Positions 8,306 through 16,025 are shown, counted from the stretch's first letter. The stretch is DNA of 32,686 bases from Yinghuangia elevatio (GCF_040649515.1 NZ_JBEZFP010000105.1:1-32686), one strand, 5' to 3'. The notes: generated by a model not told the origin, from the letters alone. A program made the numbers and translations.

Positions 8306-8330
8306 CGCCGACCCGGCACGGCGGTCGGCG
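8306..8330. other. Perfect 8-bp stem hairpin between NIS genes
   Basis: CGCCGACC and GGTCGGCG form a perfect stem around a 9-base loop. It lies just beyond the large terminator on the minus strand and may add to termination or be part of the leader of the downstream NIS gene. Confidence 0.35.
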
Positions 8331-8360
8331 CCCTCGGCGGCGTCGGCGCGGCAGCAGGCC

Positions 8361-8409
8361 GGGAGCGCGCCCCGCGGTTGTCCGGCGGACGATCCGCGGG
8401 GGCGCTCCC
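8361..8409 (-). terminator. Strong terminator-like hairpin after the upstream NIS gene
   Basis: GGGAGCGC, a bulged G, then CCCCGCGG pair with CCGCGGGG followed by GCGCTCCC, giving 16 base pairs with one bulge. The 16-base loop contains a further GTCC/GGAC mini-stem. It begins 39 bases after the stop codon of the upstream synthetase gene. There is no U-tract, as is common in actinomycetes. It should limit read-through into the second NIS gene. Confidence 0.7.
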
Positions 8410-8448
8410 ACTGTCGGTTCGTGGCGGCTCGGCGGGGTGGAACCCGGG

Positions 8449-10401
8449 TCAGGTTGCGGCGATGGGGTTCGCGATGTCGACGTAGACGGTCCGGTTCGTG
8501 TGTGGGCCCGGCGGCGCCGCGAGGCCCGCGACGCGCGTGCGCAGGTTCGCTTTGCAGCGTAGCCGGGGCGCGTCCAGCAGCGTCGTGATCAGGTCACCGG
8601 CAAGAAGCCCTTGGCCGGCCTGCTCGTGCGCCGTACGCACCTGCCGCAGGAACTCGCGTACGCGCGCCAACAGCCGTGTCTCGTCGGCGAGTCCTTCGGC
8701 GCCCAGCGCACCGACGAGGCCCAGCACGTTGTTGACGCCGACGCAGTAGCCGAGCCGTTCGTCGACGACGGCGTCGGTGGACCACGTCGCGGCGTCTTCG
8801 CGTACGTCCGCGGGCAGCCACCGGGCGAGCGGCGCGCCGCGCGCGGCCGAGAAGTGGTAGCCCTGGTTGCCGCGGTAGCGCCCGCCGATGGGCCAGCCGT
8901 CGCCGTCGAGGACGACGAGGGTGTTCTGCTGGTGGGCCTCCAGGCCGAGCCCGTACTCGGCGTACAGCCACAGCACGGGTGCCACCACGACGTCGAGGTA
9001 GCGGCCCAGCCAGGTGTCGGCGACCTCGGCGGGCGGGCGCCCGGTGTGCACCGCGAGGTGATGGACGGTACGCCCGAGGAGCGAGCGGCGTGCGGGGCGG
9101 TCGGGTCGGGACGCGGTGAGACCGGCAACGCACACGACCCGGTCGCGGGGGCCGAACGGGTTGTCGCGTACGACGAGTTCGAGCCCGCTCTCGCATGTGC
9201 TGCCGGGCGCGCGCAAGGTGAGCCAGCCGAGGTCTCGGACCACGTCGAACCCGGGGTGGGCGCCGTGCAGCACACGTTTGAGGCCGGCGTCGAGCATGCG
9301 GTGCACGGCCAGTCCGCGCCGCATCTCGGAGCGCAGGTTCTCGCGGCGCGAGTCCGCCACCTCGGCGCCCAGGGAGGTCTTGAGCATGACCGGCGCGTCC
9401 GCGCGGTAGAGCGTGCGGACGGACGACGTCGGCGACCACGCGGGCCCGGCCGGGCCGAGGTCGTGCAGCAGCCCCGCGTCCAGCAGCGCGCGGACGCCGG
9501 GCCGGGTGGCGGCGTCCCGGGCCTGCCAAGGGTGCGCGGGGAAGACCACGGTCCCCGCCGGGCGTTCGAGGCCCGGTCCGGCGAGGGCCGCGAAAATGGC
9601 CGGGAGTGGCCCGATCAGGTCTTCGTCGAGCTGCACGATGCCGGGGTCCGCGGCAAACCAGTGCAGCGGGAAGCGGCCGCGCAGCTCCGGGGAGAACCGT
9701 TCCGCCTCGGCATCGTCGACGCCTTGCCGGCTGTGCGGGGTGGGGTGGAAGGGGTGTCCGAGCAGCAGCGCCTGCTCGGCCTCGAGGAACGGGGTCGGCG
9801 CGGTGGCCTCGCCGGCCCCGTGTGGCGGGCCGGGTTCCGCTTCCGGCTCGGGCGTCCGGGTGTCCGGGACACGCGCATCGTGCGGCCGGGTGTCCGGCAC
9901 GCGTGCGTCGTGCGCCGCGGAATCCTCGGTCCGAGGGCCCGGCGGTGCGGCCTCCTCGGCGTGCCGGACGATCAGGTGGCGCGCGGTCCGGCGCACCGAG
10001 TCCCCTACGCGCGCGGCGAATTCGGCCGCGATGTCGGCGCGGCGGTCGGCGCACAGCAGGGCGGCGAGCGCGGTGGCGTCGAGGGCGCCGCCCTCGTCCG
10101 CCTCGGCGATGCGCACCGGGCCGAAGCGGTGCCAGCCGGTCGGCGAGCGGTATTCCAGCGCCACTTCGACCACGGGGCCGTTGTCGGCGAGTGCGACCCG
10201 GACGACGGGTCCGTCGCGTACCACCACGCCGTCCTCGCGCAGAAGGCAGCGCAGCAGCGCTTCGACGGCCGCCTGGTCGGCGGCCTCGGTCAAGTCGGCG
10301 TCCGACGGCGGGCCGCCGGGGTCGGGCACGGGCGGGAGGGTGGGCGATCCGGGCCGCTGGTGCGCGACCCGCGTCGCCGGTACCTGACCGGATGGCGACA
10401 T
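8449..10401 (-). CDS. IucA/IucC-family (NIS) siderophore synthetase, catalytically intact
   Basis: This 650-residue protein is a probable ATP-dependent synthetase that condenses a carboxylic acid such as citrate with an amine or amino alcohol. The canonical motifs are present: GHPFHPTPHSR (215-225), FPAHPWQ (287-293), PTSSVRTLY (324-332), MLKTSLG with Lys341, ADSRREN (349-355), LEAHQQNTLVVL (487-498) and RYRGNQGYHF. A linker near 155-190 holds a duplicated HDARVPDTR. The ATG at 10401 was preferred over a 62-residue upstream extension of unrelated composition; a GGGGAGG lies 12 bases ahead, a little far. No amine-making decarboxylase or monooxygenase gene lies nearby, so the siderophore's amine part must come from elsewhere. 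Confidence 0.88.
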   Translation of the reverse strand: MSPSGQVPATRVAHQRPGSPTLPPVPDPGGPPSDADLTEAADQAAVEALLRCLLREDGVVVRDGPVVRVALADNGPVVEVALEYRSPTGWHRFGPVRIAEADEGGALDATALAALLCADRRADIAAEFAARVGDSVRRTARHLIVRHAEEAAPPGPRTEDSAAHDARVPDTRPHDARVPDTRTPEPEAEPGPPHGAGEATAPTPFLEAEQALLLGHPFHPTPHSRQGVDDAEAERFSPELRGRFPLHWFAADPGIVQLDEDLIGPLPAIFAALAGPGLERPAGTVVFPAHPWQARDAATRPGVRALLDAGLLHDLGPAGPAWSPTSSVRTLYRADAPVMLKTSLGAEVADSRRENLRSEMRRGLAVHRMLDAGLKRVLHGAHPGFDVVRDLGWLTLRAPGSTCESGLELVVRDNPFGPRDRVVCVAGLTASRPDRPARRSLLGRTVHHLAVHTGRPPAEVADTWLGRYLDVVVAPVLWLYAEYGLGLEAHQQNTLVVLDGDGWPIGGRYRGNQGYHFSAARGAPLARWLPADVREDAATWSTDAVVDERLGYCVGVNNVLGLVGALGAEGLADETRLLARVREFLRQVRTAHEQAGQGLLAGDLITTLLDAPRLRCKANLRTRVAGLAAPPGPHTNRTVYVDIANPIAAT

Positions 10402-10855
10402 AGGCTGTACGGACCTCCCCGTGGTCGACAACGGCCGTGCGGTGGGGCGGTGTTCGGCGGCGCACCTGCTTCCGGTCGGCGAGCCGGGCGACGCGCCCGG
10501 CAGGCCTTTCCGCGTGCCTGCTCCGTGTGCTGTTCGGAGAACGGTAACCCATTCCGCGGGAACCGAAGGGCACAGCCACCCGTCCAACCCAACGATTCGC
10601 CGAACCGCCCGGGTTCCGCCCCGGGTGGGTCGCTACCATGCGAAGTGCGCCTGCCGGCGCCGCGGTCCCCCGGGCCCGAGGCATCGTCAGGCGGCCGGAA
10701 TGGGGGGAAAGTTCCATCTCCGCGTGTCATCCGAAGGGGGGGTCCTTCCGGATCGCGCGGTCACCCGTCACGGCCGACGTCGCATCACCCTGCCCGCACA
10801 TGCCTGTGCCGGCAGGGCGTTCCTACATGGACCGGCTTGGACACGGAGACGACAA
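10402..10855. other. 454-bp gap between divergent genes
   Basis: This should hold the promoters of the NIS synthetase (minus) and of the membrane protein (plus). A TACCAT near 10634 could be a -10 for the plus gene, giving a leader of about 200 bases. The leader contains a bulged hairpin at 10729-10753 and a striking one at 10788-10817. Short open frames across the gap are not convincing genes. Confidence 0.5.
10788..10817 (+). promoter_or_regulatory. Symmetric 30-base hairpin or operator in the 5' leader
   Basis: CCCTGCC pairs with GGCAGGG and GCACA pairs with TGTGC, separated by one C-C mismatch, around a TGCC tetraloop. The stem has 12 pairs and ends 38 bases before the ATG at 10856. It could be an RNA leader element, an attenuator, or a DNA operator; sequence alone does not decide. 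Confidence 0.45.
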
Positions 10856-11554
10856 ATGAATGGCTACTGGGGTCACCAACGACGGTCGTCGTCCCCTCAC
10901 CACATGCCCCCGCCGTACGGGCCGGGCGGCGCGCCCGGGCATCTGATGCCCCCGGGCCCGCCACCCCGTGGCGGCGACCGCAGCGGGAAGCTCATGGTGC
11001 TGCTCACCCTCGTGGGCACGATCGCGACCGTCGTGAGCGTGCTCCTGGCCATGGGCGTGGGCCCGTTCGACCTGTCGAACGGTACGGACGACAAGTCCGC
11101 CGCGCCGGTCGCGCCGGTCGCGAACGACGCCGGAGGCAAGCCGACCCTGGAGGGCTGGGTCGTGAAGGTCAACGAGGTCTGCGGCAAGGAGACGACCGAG
11201 TTCACCGACCGGCTCCAGGCCAAGGACGCCGCCCTGGACGCCGGCGACCTCCCGGGCTACGCCGCGGAGTTGGCGCAGTTGTCGCGCCGCATGGACGGCA
11301 TCGTGACGCAGCTCAAGGCCGTTCCGCTGCCGACCGACGACGACGCGAAGCAGTGGCGCGACAAGTACATCCAGCGGGCCGAACTGCTGTCGGAGAGCTC
11401 CGCGCAGGCGCTCCTCGCGGCGGAGCCCGGGACCGACGAAGCGGACGTGCAGGACGCCGCCAACGCGTCGGACGCGAAGCTCACCGAGTTGGACACGCTG
11501 GACAACGAGGAGATCCGGCCCCTCGCCGAGAAGCTCGGGGTGTCGTGCCCCTGA
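10856..11554 (+). CDS. Membrane-anchored protein of unknown function
   Basis: This 232-residue protein is not recognised. Residues 1-40 are rich in Pro, Gly, His and Ser (MPPPYGPGGAPGH), followed by a single transmembrane segment at about 44-66 (LMVLLTLVGTIATVVSVLLA). A short Ala/Pro linker leads to an acidic, helical domain of about 140 residues with two Cys (near 105 and the penultimate residue), which could form a disulfide outside the cell. The N-terminus is predicted inside and the domain outside. The ATG at 10856 follows GGAG at 7-base spacing; the open frame extends 145 codons further upstream without protein-like sequence. It is followed by a terminator shared with the convergent gene. 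Confidence 0.8.
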   Translation: MNGYWGHQRRSSSPHHMPPPYGPGGAPGHLMPPGPPPRGGDRSGKLMVLLTLVGTIATVVSVLLAMGVGPFDLSNGTDDKSAAPVAPVANDAGGKPTLEGWVVKVNEVCGKETTEFTDRLQAKDAALDAGDLPGYAAELAQLSRRMDGIVTQLKAVPLPTDDDAKQWRDKYIQRAELLSESSAQALLAAEPGTDEADVQDAANASDAKLTELDTLDNEEIRPLAEKLGVSCP

Positions 11555-11663
11555 CACCCTCCCGAATCCTCGCGCCGAACCCCGCAATGCCTCGCTTGGA
11601 ACCCGGAATCAGGAACACGGAACCCCGAACCCGGGACCGCGCACGGAACCCCGTCCGAAGTCC

Positions 11664-11693
11664 CGTCCGGGATCACGCCCGAGATCCCGGACG
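11664..11693. terminator. Bidirectional terminator hairpin between convergent genes
   Basis: CGTCCGGGATC and GATCCCGGACG form a perfect 11-bp stem around an 8-base loop. It lies between the stops of the plus-strand membrane protein (11554) and the minus-strand ATPase (11726). The surrounding sequence is a degenerate simple repeat of GGAACCC- and GTCCCG-like units. Confidence 0.75.
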
Positions 11694-11725
11694 AAGTCCC
11701 GTCCGCGGTCTCGGCCGAAGGGCGG

Positions 11726-12148
11726 TCACGCCACCGGCCACGGCAGGATGACCCACAGCGTCTTGCCGTCGGCGTGCGCCTCGATGTGGATCTGCCCGCC
11801 GGTCTCGTCGACGATGCGGCGCACGATCAACAGGCCGCGCCCGGACGTGTCGTCGACCGTCTCGAGCAGCGCGACGGGCCGGTACGGGTGGCGGTCGCGG
11901 ACCCCCAGCCACAGCCACCCGTCGTGCACGGTCAGGGTCACCACGATCTCGGGCGACACGACGGCCGCGTGCTCGACGGCGTTGGTGATGAGCTCGGAGG
12001 CGATGAGGCGGAGCCCGTACCCGAGATCGTGGTCGCCCGGCAGTCCCCAGTAGGTCAGATGGTCGGCGAGGGCACGCCGGGCCTGCGGGACCGCCGCGGA
12101 CTCTGCGGGCAGCGTGAACCAACAGGACCTGTCGTATCCCAGAGTCAC
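11726..12148 (-). CDS. ATP-binding protein, RsbW-like anti-sigma / GHKL histidine kinase-type ATPase
   Basis: This 140-residue single-domain protein has the HATPase_c_2 fold of anti-sigma factors and related regulators. The N-box region reads LIASELITNAVEHA. The G1-like motif is VRDRHPYRP, and DTSGRGLLIVRRIVDE gives the later glycine box. It lacks a phospho-acceptor His domain. Such proteins bind a sigma factor or an anti-anti-sigma factor; none is encoded next to it, as is common for the many Streptomyces paralogues. The start is put at the GTG at 12148, since GAGGAGG ends 8 bases ahead of it; the next GTG upstream (12157) overlaps that site. Confidence 0.85.
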   Translation of the reverse strand: MTLGYDRSCWFTLPAESAAVPQARRALADHLTYWGLPGDHDLGYGLRLIASELITNAVEHAAVVSPEIVVTLTVHDGWLWLGVRDRHPYRPVALLETVDDTSGRGLLIVRRIVDETGGQIHIEAHADGKTLWVILPWPVA

Positions 12149-12500
12149 GGGGCCCACCTCCTCGCGCGGTGGTCCAGCCTAATGCCCCGGACGGGGGTCC
12201 GATCATGCGCAACCGAGACGACACGTACCGTGACCGCCCGCTTCCGGTGGCGCGCCACGGCGTGCGCCACGGCGCGGACCATCGCGCGCGCGATGCAAGC
12301 AGATTGACGGATCGTCACATGAACACGAAACGTTGATCGATCGCGTGTGTGAAATACGCGGATCGTGGGCAAGACCGTGGCGTCTGCGTATGTGACGGCG
12401 CACCCGAGGGGTGTGCCCATATCCGCGCGTTGCGGTGTCGGAGCCCCCGTCCAAGATGGCTCCGGCAACCGCCGCTCAGTCCCACAGAAGGGTGATGCGG
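12149..12500. other. Gap of about 350 bp between divergent genes
   Basis: No gene is supported. The ribosome binding site of the ATPase gene is at 12157-12163. A CCACGGCG direct repeat lies near 12256-12276. The stretch around 12300-12360 is relatively AT-rich, with TTGACG and TTGATC hexamers, and is the likely promoter zone, but no convincing -35/-10 pair could be assigned. Confidence 0.5.
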
Positions 12501-13058
12501 GTGGACGACAACCTGGACGCGCTCGAACGGCTCATGCTGGCCAACCTGCTCGAAGGCCGCCAGCCGCGCCGTCGGGCCACCACGATGCCCCGGGCACAAC
12601 GCAACTCCGACTCCCGGCAGTCCGCGCCCCAGCAGCGCAACCAGTCCCGTAACCAGCCCCGGCACGCGCCCGCGGCGCGCGCCTCGATCCCCGGCCCGTC
12701 GGCCCCGCCCCAGGTCTCCGACCTGCGGCAGACGCGCCTTCTGGACATCGGCCGGGTCATCAAGCAGATCGACCCGCGTACGACGCCCGAGTGGCGTTCC
12801 GAGATGGCCGCCGCGTGGGTGCGCCTGAACCTGACGGCCGCACAGGTGCACGGGTGGCTGACCGCGGGCCTGCTCCCGGCGCAGCACGAGCTCGCCAAGG
12901 AGTGCATCGAGCGGGGCCTGACGCCCGCCGACATGAAGTCGCGCATCGACGGCGTACGCGTCGTGGAGCGCCTGCGCGGCGACGGTGTCGACGGCGTGGT
13001 GGACATTCTGCGGCGCAACGGCTGGAAGCCCGCCGCCACCCCCACGGCAGCCGCCTAG
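12501..13058 (+). CDS. Protein of unknown function with a disordered, Arg/Gln-rich N-terminal half
   Basis: This 185-residue protein is not recognised. After a short helix (DNLDALERLMLANLLEG), residues 25-85 are rich in Arg, Gln, Asn, Ser and Pro (QQRNQSRNQPRHAPA), hence probably disordered and basic. Residues 90-175 form a compact helical domain with WVRLNLTAAQVHGWL, LTPADMKSRIDG and VVDILRRNGWKP. There is no signal peptide or membrane segment. The GTG at 12501 is preferred because AGAAGGG stands 8 bases ahead; the ATG two codons earlier is too close to it. The exporter gene follows after 75 bases but has its own promoter. Confidence 0.75.
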   Translation: MDDNLDALERLMLANLLEGRQPRRRATTMPRAQRNSDSRQSAPQQRNQSRNQPRHAPAARASIPGPSAPPQVSDLRQTRLLDIGRVIKQIDPRTTPEWRSEMAAAWVRLNLTAAQVHGWLTAGLLPAQHELAKECIERGLTPADMKSRIDGVRVVERLRGDGVDGVVDILRRNGWKPAATPTAAA

Positions 13059-13098
13059 CGGCAGCGGGTCTGTTCCGACACGCGCGGCCCTGGGCGCG

Positions 13099-13127
13099 TT
13101 GACTTCATTGCAGACCGCATCTAGTTT
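13099..13127 (+). promoter_or_regulatory. SigA-type promoter giving a leaderless exporter mRNA
   Basis: TTGACT at 13099-13104 and TAGTTT at 13122-13127 are separated by exactly 17 bases. The predicted transcription start, 6-7 bases after the -10 box, falls on the ATG at 13134. The transcript should therefore be leaderless, which also explains why no ribosome binding site is seen. Confidence 0.7.
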
Positions 13128-13131
13128 GCGG
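13115..13131. promoter_or_regulatory. Operator-like inverted repeat overlapping the -10 box
   Basis: CCGCA-N7-TGCGG is a 17-bp inverted repeat that covers the -10 hexamer of the exporter promoter. Its place suits a repressor of the TetR or MarR type. No such regulator gene lies in the window. Confidence 0.45.
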
Positions 13132-13133
13132 CC

Positions 13134-14810
13134 ATGCCACCAGGGGATACCGCCGGCATCGCATCGCCGTCCCACCCGACTCCCGGGTCCCCGACGTCCG
13201 AGTCCTCGGCGTCGCCGTCCCTGACCCGGCGCCAGATTCTGCTGGCGTTCTCGGGGTTGATGCTCGGCATCCTGCTCTCGTCGCTCGACCAGACGATCGT
13301 CGCCACCGCGCTGCCGACGATCGTCTCCGACCTCGGCGGGCTCGACAAACTGGCGTGGGTGACCACCGCGTACGCCTTGGCCATGGCCGTGTCGACCCCG
13401 GTGTACGGCAAACTCGGCGACCTGTTCGGCAGGAAGTACCTCTTCCAGACCGCAATCGGCGTGTTCCTCGCGGGTTCGGTGCTGTGCGGGCTCGCGCAGT
13501 CGATGGGCACGCTCATCGCTTTCCGGGCGATCCAGGGGCTCGGCGCGGGCGGCCTGATGAGCAACGCGCAGGCCATAGTGGGCGATCTCGTGCCGCCCGC
13601 CGAACGCGGCCGGTACCAGGGCCTCATCGGCTCGATGATCGCGCTGTCCACGGTCGGCGGCCCGTTGCTGGGCGGCCTGCTCACCGAGGCGCTGTCGTGG
13701 CGGTGGATCTTCTATGTGAACCTGCCGCTCGGGGCGATCGCCCTCGTGGTGACGAGCTTCGTGCTGCGGCCGCCGGCGTACCGCCGCGAGCGCAGACCGC
13801 TCGACTGGCTCGGCGGCGTCCTGCTGTCGTGCGGGACGGCGGCGCTGATCCTGTTCACCACGTGGGGCGGCACGACGTACGCGTGGGGCTCCCCGCAGAT
13901 TCTGCTGCTCGTCACGGCGAGCGCCGTGCTGCTGTCGTCGTTCGTCTTCGTCGAGACTCGGGCGGTGGATCCGCTGATCCCGCTGCGGCTGCTGTCCCGG
14001 AACGCGGTGGTGCGGGTGGCGTGCCCGCTGACGCTGGTGGCCGGCTGCCTGTTCATGGGTATCGGCACGTTCCTGCCGCTGTACGAGCAGATCGTGCACG
14101 GGAAGGGTCCGACGGAATCGGGGCTGCTGCTGGCCCCGATGATGCTCGCGATGCTGGTCAGTTCGACGGTGTGCGGCCGGGTGGTGTCGCGGATCGGGAA
14201 GTACAAGAGGTTCCCGGTGGGCGGGACGCTGCTGGCGGCGCTCGGCCTCGGGCTGCTCGCGACGCTCGGCGCCGGCAGCCCGTACTGGCGACTTCTGGTC
14301 GCCCTCATCGTGCTGGGGCTCGGACTCGGGACGATCGGCCCGGTCACGACCCTCGCGGTGCAGAATTCGGTGGACCACCGCGACCTCGGCGTGGCCACCG
14401 CGCTCAACGCCTTCTCGCGGTCGATCGGTTCGTCGTTCGGGGTGGCGCTGCTGGGTGCGGTGTTCACCCGTCGGCTGGCGGACGGTCTCTCGGCGTCCGA
14501 GGCGCAGGCGCTGGGTGGCGACCACACCACGATCACCCGCGAACGGATCGACGCGCTGGCTCCGGAGGCCCACGCGGCCGTTCTGGACTCGTTCGCCGAC
14601 GCGTTGTCCTGGGTCTTCGCCACGGCGGTGCCGCTGGCGCTGTGCGGTTTCCTGCTGGCGCTCGCGTTGCGTGAACTGCCGTTGCGGAAGGGGCCGACTC
14701 CGGTGCTCCCGGCCGAGCCGGCGGCTACGGCCGGTACCGGGCCGAAGCATCCGCCGGCGGGACGACGGCCGCCGGCGACGCCACCGCCAGGGGAGCGCGG
14801 GCGGGACTGA
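13134..14810 (+). CDS. MFS multidrug efflux transporter, DHA2 family (EmrB/QacA-like, 14 TM)
   Basis: This 558-residue inner-membrane protein is a proton-driven exporter. A Ser/Pro-rich N-terminus of about 30 residues precedes the first TM segment. DQTIVATALPTI near residue 53 is the DHA2 motif D1 region, GKLGDLFGRKYLF gives motif A, and RAIQGLGAGGLMSNAQAIVGD gives motif B followed by PAERGRYQG. GPLLGGLLTE...WRWIFYVNLP gives motif C and the conserved WRW. About 14 hydrophobic segments can be counted. The C-terminal tail is Pro/Ala-rich. The last 86 bases overlap the next, convergent gene. The substrate is unknown. The siderophore gene 2.7 kb away makes siderophore export possible, but the leaderless promoter suggests independent control. 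Confidence 0.92.
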   Translation: MPPGDTAGIASPSHPTPGSPTSESSASPSLTRRQILLAFSGLMLGILLSSLDQTIVATALPTIVSDLGGLDKLAWVTTAYALAMAVSTPVYGKLGDLFGRKYLFQTAIGVFLAGSVLCGLAQSMGTLIAFRAIQGLGAGGLMSNAQAIVGDLVPPAERGRYQGLIGSMIALSTVGGPLLGGLLTEALSWRWIFYVNLPLGAIALVVTSFVLRPPAYRRERRPLDWLGGVLLSCGTAALILFTTWGGTTYAWGSPQILLLVTASAVLLSSFVFVETRAVDPLIPLRLLSRNAVVRVACPLTLVAGCLFMGIGTFLPLYEQIVHGKGPTESGLLLAPMMLAMLVSSTVCGRVVSRIGKYKRFPVGGTLLAALGLGLLATLGAGSPYWRLLVALIVLGLGLGTIGPVTTLAVQNSVDHRDLGVATALNAFSRSIGSSFGVALLGAVFTRRLADGLSASEAQALGGDHTTITRERIDALAPEAHAAVLDSFADALSWVFATAVPLALCGFLLALALRELPLRKGPTPVLPAEPAATAGTGPKHPPAGRRPPATPPPGERGRD

Positions 14811-15336
14811 GCGGTTCGGGCAGGCGCATCGCCGGCCGCCCGGTACGGAAGCACGCCACGACGTGCAGGTCGACGAGGTCCATCGCGGCATCCCACACCC
14901 AGTCCTGGGGGTTCGCGGCGAGCAGGGGGTTGGCGGCGAGACTGCGTACGGCCAGTTCGCTCAGGTCCGCGACGAGCGCGTGCCGTCCCAGGTCGGCGAG
15001 GCCGGCGAGCAGTACGGCGATCTCGCCGACGCGGCGGATCGCGGGTCTCTGTCGGCCCGCGAGTGCGACCGCCATCGCACGTATGCCGGGCAGGTCCGGT
15101 CCGCTGCCCGGAGCGAGCGCCGGTTCAAGGCGGACCAGGTCCACCCCGCGCGGCCGGGCGGCCGCGTCGACCACCGCGGCCTCGGCCGCGAGGAGCGCGA
15201 CCAGCGCGTCGTCGAACTCGTCGGCCCCGACGACCGCCGCGGCGGTCAGCGCGCCGCGGCCCGCGTCATCGCACGAAACCCCCTGCGGTGTCCCGGGTTT
15301 GCCCTGGATCTTCACAAGATTTCCCATGGCCACCAT
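14725..15336 (-). CDS. Small Ala/Leu-rich protein of unknown function
   Basis: This 203-residue protein is not recognised. It has a polar start (MGNLVKIQGKPGT), then helical, Ala/Leu/Val-rich segments (DALVALLAAEAAVVDAA and GEIAVLLAGLADLGRHALVADLSELAVRSLAANP). A conserved-looking stretch WVWDAAMDLVDLHVVACF follows, and the tail is disordered and Pro/Ala-rich. Codon use is typical for the genome. No signal peptide is evident. The start could be the ATG at 15336 or that at 15327; neither has a clear ribosome binding site. Its 3' end overlaps the exporter gene by 86 bases on the opposite strand, so the tail is the less certain part. Confidence 0.6.
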   Translation of the reverse strand: MVAMGNLVKIQGKPGTPQGVSCDDAGRGALTAAAVVGADEFDDALVALLAAEAAVVDAAARPRGVDLVRLEPALAPGSGPDLPGIRAMAVALAGRQRPAIRRVGEIAVLLAGLADLGRHALVADLSELAVRSLAANPLLAANPQDWVWDAAMDLVDLHVVACFRTGRPAMRLPEPLSPARAPLAVASPAAVVPPADASARYRP

Positions 15337-15379
15337 GCAAGCCGAGGCGGACCGCCGGCACCGGAAACCTTGAGACGAA

Positions 15380-16025
15380 TCACCCGAACGAGGTACGACC
15401 CTCGCTTACCGGAGAGCAGTCCGGGTCAGGGGCGGAGAGAGACAGGGTCGGGGTCGGCATCGGGGTCGGCGTCGGGTTCGGCCAGTCGACGGCGGCGATG
15501 ACGTCGGCCAGGTCCGCCAGTCGCGCTTCCGGGTTCAGGCGCATGACGATGTCCTCTGCCAGCGGCCGAAGTTCGAGCACCTGACGGAGCGCCGCCGCGT
15601 AGAGCTCCACCGCGTAGTAGTCCTCGGCAGACGCCCGGAACGCCTCGGGGTCGCAGTCGAGGAACAGCTCGAAGAGGTGCGCGACCCCATCGGGGTCGCC
15701 AGACGTGCCTTCCGGGAACTCGACGTCGCCGACCTGCCACTCCGCGTCGGCATGGGTGCGCTACAAGCACGCGGTGAGCAGCGGCGTGCCGCGCGGATCG
15801 CAGAGGCCGGTTCCTCGACGTACGGTCGGAGCATCTCCGGCACTGAGTCGACCAATCCGGGCCACGGCGCGTCCTGGCCGTACCGGCTCACGGGTGACTC
15901 GTGGTCGAAGCCGCGAATGTAGGCGCCCGCCGCGGGGACATCACGGGGAACTCGTCGCCCTACCCGTTGGTCATCGAGAACAAGTCCTCGCCTTCGAGCG
16001 GGGCGCCGTGGACGGTACAGCGCAC
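15380..16025 (-). pseudogene. Decayed gene of unknown function (two frameshifts, two in-frame stops)
   Basis: Protein-like sequence with good codon use moves between frames here. It opens with a GTG at 16025 behind GGAGAGG, reading VRCTVHGAPLEGEDLFSM. A TAG at 15960 interrupts, then GDEFPVMSP follows in the same frame. After a frameshift it continues AYIRGFDHESPVSRYGQD, APWPGLVDSVPEMLRPYVEE. After another frameshift near 15815 it reads GLCDPRGTPLLTACL, a TAG at 15761, then THADAEWQVGDVEFPEGT and AVELYAAALRQVLELRP, ADLADVIAAVDW. It ends in a Thr/Pro repeat tail. The parent would have been about 210 residues, cytoplasmic and acidic. The family was not recognised. Intact genes on both sides argue against poor sequence quality. 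Confidence 0.7.

Larger units (their letters stand above)
7899..8448. other. 550-bp gap between the two NIS synthetase genes
   Basis: No gene is supported here; short open frames have poor codon use. The gap holds a ribosome binding site (7903-7908), a large terminator-like hairpin (8361-8409), a smaller perfect hairpin (8306-8330) and a 13-base-period direct repeat of AATCAGG near 8262-8281. No sequence resembling the actinobacterial IdeR/DmdR iron box was found by eye. Confidence 0.6.

Noticed and set aside
8220..8411. Short minus-strand frame between the NIS genes
   Set aside because: It is Arg/Pro-rich and spans the terminator hairpin; it has no ribosome binding site or protein-like pattern.
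7899..8448. Possible IdeR/DmdR iron box near the NIS genes
   Set aside because: Both intergenic regions were read for a TTAGGTTAGGCT-like palindrome and none was found. The CTTAGCC near 8281 lacks the other half.
8611..11751. Plus-strand open frame of over 1000 codons
   Set aside because: It runs opposite the intact NIS synthetase and then overlaps the membrane protein gene in another frame; no family motif is visible.
12315..14891. Minus-strand open frame of about 860 codons opposite the exporter
   Set aside because: The sequence is Arg/Gln/His-rich without domains and lies antisense to a clear 14-TM exporter.
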